Origin: Emydura subglobosa
Lineage: Eukaryota > Chordata > Testudines > Chelidae
Assembly: GCA_007922225.1 (NCBI GenBank)
Contig: ML679969.1
Coordinates: forward strand, 13,947,999 to 14,011,998
Reading direction: 5' to 3'
Length of the DNA stretch: 64,000 bases
In this document: positions 1 to 10,025 of the stretch, piece by piece
How positions within the stretch are numbered: the first letter of the stretch is position 1
Layout of the letters: each line of letters starts with the position of its first letter
Notes under the pieces: model-generated
Told to the model about the DNA's origin: nothing
The model's input: the letters and a program-made list of their open reading frames with translations, nothing else
Databases searched by the model: none
Program-made: the position numbers and the translations under genes

Positions 1-20
1 TGGGGGGGGAGAGAGAGAGG
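1..20. repeat. G-run and (GA)n simple repeat
   Basis: The window opens with a run of G followed by GA dinucleotides. It is cut by the window edge, so its full length is unknown. Confidence 0.85.
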
Positions 21-1770
21 AAATATTTCTGAGAAAAGGCTTTTTTCTTTTAGTAGTTAAAAGTATAAATCAGGTTAAGTTAAGAAGACCTGCAATTGTT
101 AAGATTTTTCTATCCATAATTCTGTCTCCAGTACACTGAAGTGAACTCTAACCCCATGCACCACAAGAGTATGTGAACTCAGCACCTTTGCAACAGTTTC
201 AATTTTCAATATTGTCAATACTGTGGATGATAAGGGTGATTAATGGTAAATTACCACAGCCTCTGTTTGTGAGTTCATGCAAAGCATAGACAGGGTGAAG
301 ACTTGCCTATTTCATTATAAATGTGAATTTTTTGTATGTTAAGTTGATTTTTTTCACCATCCGCTCTGAGGCTGCCTTAAATCAGCACAGCCTTCAGATT
401 AATCCAGGGTGCAGTGAAGCTAATTAATTATTTTCACACTAATTTAAAGCCCATTGTTATATTTTCATGTCTAAATGAACAATGTATCTCGGGGGAAAGT
501 GTCTAAACTGTATTACTGAGTTATTTATACATATTGTTCTAAATGACACACATCTGTATTGCAACAATATCTGTTAAGAAAAAAATGTGTATTTACTTCA
601 GGGGTAGATAGGTATGGGAGGTCACCTTGCCTCCCTGGAATGGATCTCAGCTTTCCTCAAACATAAATGCTCTGACTTTGAGGAAACCTGAGTTCAGTAG
701 CAAAAATGGGTACCCATTTTTTGTGGTGGGGTGAGAGGGAGGTGGTCCATATGGCAAAATCAAAAACCAGATTGGTATGAATCTGTGTCCCCTTACACCT
801 CTGCCCTAAAAGTTTGAGGAAGAGAGTGGTCAGATACATTATTCCCGTTTTAGTTCATCTCTGTTGGCCACTTAGTTAAAAAACACTACAACCAGTGTAA
901 CAATTCTTTGCCAGCACCGGGTTATTCAAAAGTGTTTATTGATTATTAGCTCATTCCAGTTCATGCTGGGTGGTTGCCCAGCTAAATCACCTGGTATTGT
1001 TTCTGCTCCCTCATTGGATGACTGAAGCTTTTTAAAGAGAAGGGGCGTGAATAACACTTTCTGATGTGACTTTTCGATTGAATAATCATTTATTTATAGG
1101 CATTTCAAACATTTTTATGCATACCTGGCATCTGCCTAAATAATATGAACCCACGTGCCATAGTGCTGGAACTCAGCATTTTTACTGGTGAAAATATTCA
1201 GAAATATATATTTGCTATTTAACTATTTCTTATCCCTGTTACAGTCCCCTGTATGAGTGCGTTTCTGGATGTCTCTGTCCAAAGAACCAAGTAGAATGCC
1301 ATCTGTGAAATCCTACACACTCGCTCAGCTTGTGTGTTCATTTAAATCAAGATGTGTTTTTAATTGTTTGAATAAACTTGAAAGCAGGTTGTCTGTTGTA
1401 AGGGAATAAGCTGCAAAATAACACAAAGGTCTGGAGTTTATGTACTGCCTCCAAGATGATTACTTGTGAAATAATATTCTGGATGATTAGGAGGTATTAC
1501 AGCCTCCAGTTAGTTTAAAAATGCCAGAATGCCCCAGAGATCCCCATGAATCTGCTGCCAGCCGGCCCCCGTCACAGCTGAAGGCAGCACTGTCTGGAGC
1601 CCAAAATCAACTTCAGGAAGGTCATGTGAAAGAAAATCCTCAGTCATCAGGAAGCCCTTGGCCTCATGGCCTTTCTGACATTATCTGACAAACCTTAAAT
1701 CACCAAAGCAGACAAAACATCACAAATTTCAGAATGATAGCCTCTGGGACTTGAGAACTGTACATTAACT
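21..1770. other. Non-coding sequence, no gene recognised
   Basis: AT-rich sequence without a credible exon or a repeat family I recognise. The only open frame is a 60-codon stretch at 657-839, which is within chance expectation. Parts such as 400-480 and 1060-1240 carry AATTAATTA-type and TTTATTTATAGG-type motifs and look like unique DNA, so they are candidates for conserved regulatory sequence by composition only. Confidence 0.6.
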
Positions 1771-1778
1771 TAAAAGGT

Positions 1779-1819
1779 AAAAAAAAAAAAAACAACCCCA
1801 CCCTCCACCCCCAACCCAC
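1779..1819. repeat. A-run followed by C-rich tract
   Basis: Fourteen A residues (1779-1792) are followed directly by a C-rich tract of CCCACCCTCCACCCCC type. No SINE or LINE body was recognised upstream, so this is called low complexity rather than a retroposon tail. Confidence 0.75.
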
Positions 1820-1932
1820 ACTCTAATTCCTCTCTGCACACAGAGGGTGAATGTGGCAATATTGGATCTAAATTCAGAGCCATAGATGAAATGGATCTGT
1901 AACTAATACTTTAGTCTAGGAAAGAGATGCAA

Positions 1933-1971
1933 GTGTGTGTGGGTGCCTGTGTGTGTTTGTGTGTGTGTGTT
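1933..1971. repeat. (GT)n microsatellite, interrupted
   Basis: GT dinucleotides interrupted by GGGTGCCT and TTT. It is a possible length polymorphism. Confidence 0.85.
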
Positions 1972-2251
1972 ACCACCAATTATTTAGATGCAATATATAG
2001 TACATATATTAGTGCTGTAAGAATAGATTACATTGGGTAGGACAGATTTCTTTGCAGAATTGTTTGGACGCAGGATTTATTGTATATATAACATACATTA
2101 TAGAAGCCAGATGGCAGTAGTAATAACATCTGTAATCTTCAGGTGTCTGTAATATTCAGTTAATTAAATTGTGCAGCGCTATTAGAGTGAAGAATATGTA
2201 TAAGCTAGGAGGCCTATTAGACCTCTCCTGCTAAAAAGCCTAGACAGTAAT

Positions 2252-2308
2252 AGGGAGACAAGGGGGAGACAAGGGGGGAGGGGAGGAAACAGAGAGAGAG
2301 AGAGATTG
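2252..2308. repeat. Purine-rich tract with short tandem units and (GA)n
   Basis: An almost pure purine strand. A unit of GAGACAAGGGGG type occurs twice in a row, followed by a GAGAGAGAGAGA run. The block directly upstream (2130-2215) looks unique and contains AGTTAATTAAATTG. Confidence 0.8.
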
Positions 2309-2899
2309 GAGAAGAGTTAATTAGCTACCGGCAGCACTGCTGCTGCTCTCTAAGTAAAAACAAAACAATACCTAAAGTCTCAAAGCAATGATCTGGATAC
2401 CAATGGCCTAAACTTTTCTGAGACATTTAACATTAGCAGGGGGGGAAATGCTCCTTTTAGGGTTTTTTGGACCAGAAAAGTGCATAGGAGGGACAAAGCA
2501 ACCAATGTGTCACTTGAGTCCTGTGCCTAGTTCAGGCATACAATATATTTTGATGTTGCCTCTCAGACAATTGCTTTCTTTCGGCATGGAGAACTTCTGC
2601 CTATAAAATATGTGCTGAAATAATCTGATTTATTTTGCACAAGACCTTTGCTCTTTGTGCAACCAGACATGGTAGCTGCATGCACAAATGGTTGCATACA
2701 AAAGCTTGCGAGCACAAAACTAAAGACTGATTTGAGGCTAATGGAAAATTTTGGCCATATATCTTAATGAAAATTAATTATAATTCAAAATGATTGTTTC
2801 TTTCCATTACATTTTGTGAACCCCTTGATTTCCAGAACCCTGATATAGATGAACACAAACAGAAGGCTATCAAATTTCTATAAAATATAGTATTTTACA
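2309..2899. other. Non-coding sequence, no gene recognised
   Basis: AT-rich unique-looking sequence. I see no exon, RNA gene or known repeat. Confidence 0.6.
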
Positions 2900-3155
2900 T
2901 AGAGCTGGACCAAAAATGGAATTCCTGTCCCACAGGAAATTCTGAGATTTCAAAATTTCATTTCAGGCTGAACTGGGGTGAAAAGTAGAAATCACAGAAT
3001 ATTTTGTGAAACATCAAAATGAAACATTTCAATAACTTCCTGTCAAAATATTTGACAAAATTGATACATTCCCACCAAATATTTTGATTTTGTAGAATGA
3101 GCATTTTCCAATGGAAAAATGTTATGTTGGAAAATGTTCAACAGTCTCTCATCAT
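2900..3155. repeat. AT-rich interspersed repeat opening TAGAGCTGG
   Basis: It starts TAGAGCTGGACCAAAAATGG and continues with alternating AAATTTT and CATTTT blocks that are partly self-complementary. Related copies appear at 28825-29228 (closing in TAGCTCTA, the reverse complement of this start) and at 46670-46870 (opening TAGAGCTAGTCAG). Sequences of this kind are familiar from turtle genomes as dispersed AT-rich palindromes, probably of DNA-transposon origin. I cannot name the family, and the right end is approximate. Confidence 0.5.
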
Positions 3156-3174
3156 AAGCTTTATTTTGACTCGG

Positions 3175-3250
3175 TAATAATAATATTTAGCATTTACACT
3201 GTATTTTTAACATTTCAGAGTACTTTGCAAACATTTTCTAATTAACTCAG
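3175..3250 (-). mobile_element. Probable MIR-type SINE 3' fragment
   Basis: Reads AATAATATTTAGCATTTACA and then GAGTACTTTGCAAACATTTTC-like sequence followed by AATTAACTC. This resembles the reverse complement of the MIR 3' region (the stretch with the growing column of small repeats and CTTTACAAACATTAACTAATTAA). It is short and diverged. Confidence 0.4.
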
Positions 3251-4263
3251 CATTTAGATACCACATATTACAGAAATACAAGTCATTCTGGTCAGGCTTC
3301 TGCTGAACTTCTGCCTCCTTTTCTAGGAAAGGAGAAATCAAGACTTAAGGAAAAAGCCAGGTCTCGGTAGCAAAGCAACTGAGGCATTTAGCAAACTTTG
3401 TACATTCCCATTTGGGTCTGGCACTCCCAAGAATGATGGTGAAAAGAAATAGAGAATCTGGGATAAAATCCTATGATCTAAAATTGTATTATGGTTTTCC
3501 AAGAGGGCTACGAGCTATTATTGTGCACAACAAGCTAGGATTCAAACATGGTACTTTAATTGTTTTTCTCTCTGTCTGAGCATTTGATATCTTAATAACC
3601 CAGATCAATAAGGAGTTGATAGACTACAAATAATGGAAGACTTCAAATGTAAAATGTCACACAATCTTAACCACTATGTGCACAACTTTAATTCTTCAGA
3701 TCCTCTAGAACCTTGCTCAATCCCACACCGTTCTATAAATACACAGACAAGGACAAAAGGTCACATGATAACTTTCAGAGTTTTAATATATCATCAATAA
3801 AGGTGCAGTGACGCTTCAGACTGTCCTCAGATAATCAGCAGCATTCTAAGGTATATTAATCTCTATCACCTGGGTTTTGTTTTTAGCTTTATTGTATTAA
3901 CACCACCTTCTTCCTAGAAGTGTACCACACAACTCTAAAGATAAGATAGTGGAAAAAATAGAATGTGAACTTCATCCTTCCGCCTTCAGTTACAAATTGC
4001 GTAATTTATGCTGGAATTCTTCTCATCTTAGCTAGGTGTTACACATTGAAAATTCCCTGATTACACTTGGGAAGCTTGTGTCATGGAGCGTGACTATTAT
4101 CAGTCTTCATGTACATTTTCTCCTGTTGCAGAATTCTTCTCTCCACCAAAGCGCTGTTGTCCACCAGGATATGTGAAGAGGCTTGAATTCTGGTTGCACT
4201 TGAATCAACCTTAGATCCATCTGCACATTATAGGACCATCACTTAACGGATACAGAAAGGATA
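3251..4263. other. Non-coding sequence, no gene recognised
   Basis: Unique-looking AT-rich sequence. The part up to about 3400 may hold the diverged remainder of the MIR-like fragment. No exon or RNA gene is seen. Confidence 0.55.
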
Positions 4264-4495
4264 ACATTTTCAAAAATAGATGCCTTAAGTCCAGCTCCTA
4301 AATTTTATTTAGATACCTAAATAATTGGCCTAATTTGCCAAAGTGCGGAACACCTTGCTTTGTGTTCAGAAGTACAGAATACCCATTGATATCAATAGGT
4401 GCTCTATACTCTTGAAAATCAGACCAATTACTAAGGTACCTAAACGTGAACTTAGAATCCTAACTGTAGACACCTATTTTTATCAAATCTTGGCC
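4264..4495. repeat. Imperfect palindromic repeat, about 230 bp
   Basis: The left arm runs ATTTTCAAAAATAGATGCC, then TTTAGATACCTAAATAA, then GGCCTAATTTGCC. The right arm carries the complementary order: CTTGAAAATCAGACC, then CTAAGGTACCTAAA, then GACACCTATTTTTATCAAAT. The centre is CCCATTGATATCAATAGG, itself nearly self-complementary. The whole unit can therefore fold into one long hairpin. I recognise the layout as a common turtle and archosaur dispersed palindrome, but its transposon class is not known to me. The open frame at 4343-4543 is incidental. Confidence 0.6.
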
Positions 4496-4583
4496 CAAGT
4501 TACTATAGACCTTGCAGCAGCAACAAAAAACACCTGTGCATAAGTCAGAGTTATATATATAATTTAAAACAGCTAGTATGAAG

Positions 4584-4637
4584 TGAAGAAGAAAGGCAGT
4601 GAGGATGAAAGAAATGAAGAAGAAAGGTAGTGAGGAC
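4584..4637. repeat. Two-copy tandem repeat, period 31 bp
   Basis: TGAAGAAGAAAGGCAGTGAG at 4584 is repeated as TGAAGAAGAAAGGTAGTGAG at 4615, a single substitution apart over the first 20 bases. This is a recent local duplication in purine-rich DNA. Confidence 0.75.
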
Positions 4638-7600
4638 ATGCTACCGTGACTGTGGATTTTTTGATGTTCTACGTATTTAAGTAAATTCATACCTTCTGGG
4701 AAGTACAAGTATCTAATCCTGAGAGAAGCCCTTGTGTGGGAGAGGAAGGGAAGCAAAGAAATGTTGAATTTTGCACCTCTAGATTTTTCTATGAATATAC
4801 TTAGGGCAGAAGCCTGTGGAGTAGATACCGAGAATATTTGTGGTGAAATAAAACTTTCCATTCTCCAAGACCAGCTCTTCAATTTCTGCTCAAGTTTATT
4901 TAGAGAAGTGTCCCACCAGCTACTGGAATTGGGAAATTCTGGGCCATTCTGAGGCAACACTGCTCTAATACCAATTTAGCTGATTACAACATACTCCATC
5001 TAAATCAATGAATGCTGGCCTGAAATAGAAGGATGTTAGCCTGTTACTAAACAGTTTTCCATGTTGTTAATTACTACTTTGGAGACAGGTATTCACATAC
5101 CCTGTTGGAATACTTCCAGAGTCTTATTTCACAGCTTGGATGCCTGCAATGGTTCCTCAGTCCCATAGGAATTGAATGGAAATCCAGACTTACTGGACCC
5201 TATTTCTGAATTCCCAAGGACTATTTCTTGGTTCAGAACTCAGCCAACAGGTCCTGGAGATTCTCGGATACAGGAGAAAATTAATTCCACTCCATGACTG
5301 CCCTATCATAGGCACGCTGGAGTGGAAATTCCAGAAACAAACGTAGATGTTCCTGCACCAAAATAGACTTCATGGTTCTTTAGTTATAGCATGAGACCCA
5401 TTTCCTTGAGAATTTAATTTCAAAATTAATCAACGAAATAACTTTTTACAATGTTTTTCTGCAATTATTTGCATGTGGCTGAAAGAAATAAAGCTTGTCT
5501 TCCACTGGCCATTCTCTTACATTGCTGATTTTTTTTTATTAAAATTTTTGATGAATTTTCTTTCTTTCTCATAATTATAGCCAGAAATGACTCAGGATTT
5601 CTTGGTTTTATTCCTGGATCTGCTATTTTGACTTACAGTATTACACTGGACAAGTCGCATAAAATATCCTATGATTCAGGTTACATGTCTCTCAAATAGG
5701 AATAATACTTGCCTACTTCGCAGAAATATTGCATGGATGAACCCTTAAATATTGGGAGGAGTTCAGATATGATGATGACCAGGGATGTATAAATATTGAC
5801 ACTGATAAAACACTTCCTGTCTTCTGAGAAGTTCAGATGTACTTTTGCTTGTGCCCATCTCTACTACTACTAATAACTATTCTGACCATTTTTCATTAGT
5901 TAATATTCTTAATATAGGTGATCAATTTCTCCTTAGCCAGTTAGCAAGATACCTTTTTCCCCCAGAATGTAGTGTTGATAAATTAAATCATAAAAGCAAG
6001 ACTTATAATTTAATGCTGGAAACAGGCCTTTGTTACTCCTGAGCATCAGTGACAGCTTCAAGCACCTTCCATATGAATGTGTGTGGTTTTGTGACTCAAA
6101 ATCATTGCACAGAAAGAGTGCAGTAAAGTATCCTGACCATGAAGGTGGTTTATCTGGAGATGATTAAAGGTCCATTTCTCTTCATATATACCACATGATA
6201 CAGAGGTTGGAGAAAAAGTCATTGATGACCCTCTGACATTTTGGAGTCTGTTTGGTTTGGATACATATTCTAAAGTTCAGTTGCTTCTCTGCAACTTATC
6301 TGAACCCCCTGGGTCTGCAACGCTTAGGTGGAAATCTTGTATATAATATATTTAAGTGATATTCCTAGTGATCCCTTATTCTAACTTGGCTGCAAATATC
6401 TAAGAAATATGCTTTCTTCTATTTAGCTCTTCTGCTTCTCTGCTTCTGATTCCAGACACTATATTGAAGTGTTAGAGGCTCATGAAAATAAATAATAATG
6501 AGAAAAAGAAGCAAACGCTTTTTTTTCATTTTAATGCTCAAAAATGGTTCAGAGTTGGGTGTGAATTTTTGTAGAATGAAAAGTGTTTGCTTTTCGTAAT
6601 GGAAAACCCTTCATAATTTCAGGCTGTGAACAAGTAGCGTGTGCTCAGAACTCTGGGTAATTAACTTGGATAGCAAGCAAAAAATGTAATTGGTGCCTTT
6701 CAAAAAAGTATATTTATATTGATAAATAAAGATAACGAATACTGTTTTTATATCATCCTGTATCTCCCCTTGTTATATGAGTCTGTATAGTTATCATCAT
6801 CCATTTACTACTTAAATTTGCCAGACTTCAGATTAAATCAACCATTTGTGTGCTAACTACCTTTTCCATTTGTGTATAACCGTACCCTTCTCTGTGTTTA
6901 AACAGCCTTGATTTATCTTCGATCACAACCCTTCTTCCCTCAGTTTGTTTTCATAATCACAGAATAACTCCTCTGAATTTCCCCTATGTACGCAATGCTC
7001 TCCTTGCTCATGCTAACACAGAACATCAAATATTTGTTTTTTTCTTTAAATGTCCACCTTTATGAAGTAAGCGCTTCTTCTAAAAAACAAAAAATGGCTT
7101 CTAAGCAACATGATTCATGAATGATAATTTCAGCACCGTTGGGATGGCAATGGCAACTTTTGTTTTAAGAGAAACTGAAATATCAGATATTTAAAATAAA
7201 TAAATTGGGTCTGATCCTGCTTCTACTGGAAAATTTCCATGAGAGCAGTAAAAGGCCTTTTGTAGCTAAATAACTGAAGCCCAAAGTCATATACTGTGTT
7301 ACATAAGCTTGGTAAAGTCTTCATAGTATTTCGATAATAGTTTATTATCATTGACGTCCTCACTATCTCATGGTATTAGGTAGCCTGCATGGAAAAAAAT
7401 TGGTGATCTCAGACCCATGCCTAGTGGTCAGTTGGCTTCACAAAAATTATCACTATGAAGGCACAAATTATACTTCTTTCTTTGGAAGTAGTGTCAAAGA
7501 AGCCAATAAGCAAATGGGCTATGGAGGCTGATGCTTCTCACTCTATAAGTGGGCTCTTCAGGTCGGGGTTGAGACACGGTGAAATAGGTCTGGGAGGAAA

Positions 7601-8050
7601 AGAGGTGGGATATTAGTCTGTTTTATTGTTATTCCTGTAATGAATGTAGGTACAGTCTGTGCTTCATATAAATTCTGTGCTTCATATTCTCTGATTTTCA
7701 ATATTCCTTATGTCAATTTACTCATTCCATTTTAAAATAGATTTAGTGCTCGTGAAAGGTGGCAATTTCAGAGGAATTCAGTCTGCAGGGCTGTGTCAGT
7801 TATCTCCAGAGCAGGTACAGCGTGCATAGAAGCAGTGCAAGCTTTCTTTCCCCTTATCCTCCCACCACATACACCGGCTCAATAGAAAATGAGAGGGGAT
7901 GGGCGAAAATTAAAATGTAAAAATATCCTTAAAAGATACCTATAAACCAATCTTCTGAATTCATCTGTAATGTATAAAACAGACAATGACAAGTTAATAT
8001 GAAGTAACTGATTTCTAAAAGGATAGCAAATTAATCTTGGAATGAGATGA
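4638..8050. other. Non-coding sequence, no gene recognised
   Basis: About 3.4 kb of AT-rich sequence. Open frames here are short (65 codons at 5845-6042) and show no domain. Around 6490-6620 there are AT-rich stretches that weakly resemble the TAGAGCT-type repeats, but they cannot be assigned. A short near-direct repeat of TCTGTGCTTCATAT lies at about 7658 and 7674. No tRNA, rRNA or promoter can be supported. Confidence 0.6.
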
Positions 8051-8080
8051 TTTTATTTTTTATTTTATTTTTTTTTTTTA
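8051..8080. repeat. T-rich low-complexity tract
   Basis: TTTTATTTTTTATTTTA followed by a run of T. Simple low complexity, with no retroposon body found beside it. Confidence 0.75.
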
Positions 8081-9120
8081 AAGATTTTGCATGTCAAAAT
8101 ATTTCCCTGCTTCAAACATTGAAGTTATTTGTCCTTGTGGCTGACATTACTCAGTTTCTATGTATCATTGCAATGGGTGGAAACATCTTTTCACTGCCAG
8201 ACAGCACTTACCGATAAGCCAGCCAATTAATAATGTTGATTTGAAAAGCCCAAGAATAGGTGAGAAAGCAAAGTCCTTTGGTAAGTCATATTTGCACAGC
8301 ATTAAGAGTCCCTTTTTACCTGATCTAGTAAACATGGTATTAGGAACTATGTGCTATTGAAAAGTTGAGAGACTATAGTGATATGTATAACTGATAATTG
8401 CCACTCCCAACTATTCAGCACCCACTTATCATGCCTTTTGTACATACATACCTTTGAAATAGACAGGCTATGGCATATGTATTCCTCCTTCCTAAATACT
8501 GATGGGGCTGAGCTTTGTGAGACATTGACTTGCTTTATCAAAGGAGTAAACAGAGAAGAAAAATCAGCATTTCCCTCAAAGCTGGTTGCCTACAAGTTGT
8601 AGACTTTAACTTAGGTCTGGAGATATAAACAGCAGCCAGCTGTTTGCTCAGCTGATGCGACAGTCTCCTCCCCTTTCCAATGTTGCATGCATTCAAAGGA
8701 CAAGATGAATACAGCCTCTGCTGAAAAGGAAAAGTGGTCTACATCTATATGCGATGGTAGAAGCCGCTCAATGAGTCAATTTATAACTAATTCTACACAA
8801 CTGCTGCTTTCTATTGATAGTTAAAGACTCTAACATGAACCTGATCACAATGTAGCACGAGGAATACTTTTGTAGGATGTAAGATAATCAGAGGTACAAT
8901 CATTGTCAAAATCAAGAAGGGTTTGAACCGAGTGACAGCAGTAAACTGACTGCAGAATTTAGTCAACATGTAGTTAAAACAGTATAGAGATAGCCATGTA
9001 ATTAAGGGCCTTCATTTTAGCTTTTGTATTTAAATTAAAATTTACTGGGAATTTATCCATGCTTATTCCAAATTCTTTTAAAAAAAAAAAGTGAAGCTTG
9101 GTTTTAAAAAAAACAACGAA
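8081..9120. other. Non-coding sequence ending in A-rich runs
   Basis: Unique-looking AT-rich DNA with small overlapping open frames on both strands (8160-8602) that carry no recognisable domain. The last 45 bases contain two A-runs (about 9080-9090 and 9106-9113) just before the CpG-rich block. Confidence 0.55.
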
Positions 9121-9440
9121 GGGCAGAGGATTGGGGTGCAACGGGCGGGTCGGTGAGGGGGGGCCCAGTACTCACAGGGTACATTAAGCGGGCGGGCGAG
9201 TGAGAGGGGCTGGAGGGGAGCCAGGGACACCTGGTATTCATGATGTGGCAGTTGAGGACGGCTTCCACACCCTGTCAGCCTGTCACCAGAGCAGTCAGGC
9301 AGGCTCAGCTGCCAGGACTCAGCTCCCTGCCCGACTCACGAAGTGGAGTTACGTTCCTGTCCGCGGGCGCGCTCTGCTGTCCAGTAGGGACTTTGTCGGG
9401 GGGGGACCAAGCAGGCCTTTCTCCTACCAAAGTGGGGAGC
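9121..9440. other. CpG-rich block of unknown origin
   Basis: GC-rich DNA with at least sixteen CpG dinucleotides by hand count, in a region otherwise almost free of CpG. It includes GGGCGGGTCGG, AAGCGGGCGGGCGAG and CCGCGGGCGCGC. Two overlapping frames (9200-9451 and 9240-9479, both +) are open for about 80 codons, but neither translation resembles a known family, and open frames are expected in GC-rich DNA. It could be a small orphan CpG island or promoter, a GC-rich mobile element preceded by A-rich DNA, or a retroposed fragment. No TATA box, clear target duplication or splice site decides between these. Confidence 0.45.
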
Positions 9441-9826
9441 CAGCTGCGTGAAGTTTCAGCACTTCAAAACTTTGGGTGAAAATTAGTAAAACCCAGATAA
9501 TGTCTTTTTTAGAATTTGGGCAAAGCACAATAAAAACCAAAACTGAAGTGCTTTATATATAATGCATGAAGCCATTGAATTAAATGTACTTTATCCTCCT
9601 GCATAGGAACTGATGTATGTAAATTCTTACATGTTAGCATGAGAATTCCTCGTACTATGCAGGGCCAAATATAACCGATCTTAACACTAACAGGAAAGGG
9701 ACTATAGACTTGTGCTGGGTAGGAAACGGTTTTTCCATCCTGTGAATATTTTTGAGATTTCAGACATTTTTCCTGTTTCGCATTGGGTTGGAACCAAGAC
9801 TTTTCAAAGAGAATCACCCGCAACAG
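9441..9826. other. Non-coding sequence, no gene recognised
   Basis: AT-rich DNA between the CpG-rich block and the SINE-like element. A 104-codon frame on the minus strand (9509-9823) has no recognisable domain and is treated as chance. Confidence 0.55.
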
Positions 9827-10025
9827 CCTATAGCTTGGCAGTCGGTATACTCACCTGAGAGGTAGGAGACCAGGTTCAAGCCCCTGCTCTCCTAGGTCTC
9901 CCATGTCCCAAGCGTGTACCCTCACCCCAGTCTATGGGCTATTCTGGGGTGGGTCTCCGTCACTCTCTCTTCTGTTGGAGCAGTTCCACATTGTATAAAT
10001 ACTTAACTATTCATTGGGCCAGAGA
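9827..10025 (+). mobile_element. tRNA-derived SINE-like element, copy 1
   Basis: It begins with a tRNA-like head: a degenerate A-box-like stretch TAGCTTGGCAGTCGG (9831-9845) and a good RNA polymerase III B box GGTTCAAGCCC (9873-9883), at tRNA-like spacing. The body contains CTATGGGCTATTCT, TGTTGGAGCAGTTCCAC and TGTATAAATACTTAACTA. The same body, in the same order, occurs in the copy at 49766-50025, which shows that this is a dispersed family. Whether it belongs to the cryptodiran tRNA-derived SINEs cannot be told without a consensus. Transcription today is doubtful because of the decayed A box. Confidence 0.6.

Noticed and set aside
4460..4960. Longest open frame (166 codons, minus strand), with a hydrophobic stretch resembling a membrane segment
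   Set aside because: A frame this long is near what chance gives in 64 kb on six frames. It overlaps the palindrome at 4264-4495 and the 31-bp tandem repeat, and no domain is recognised.
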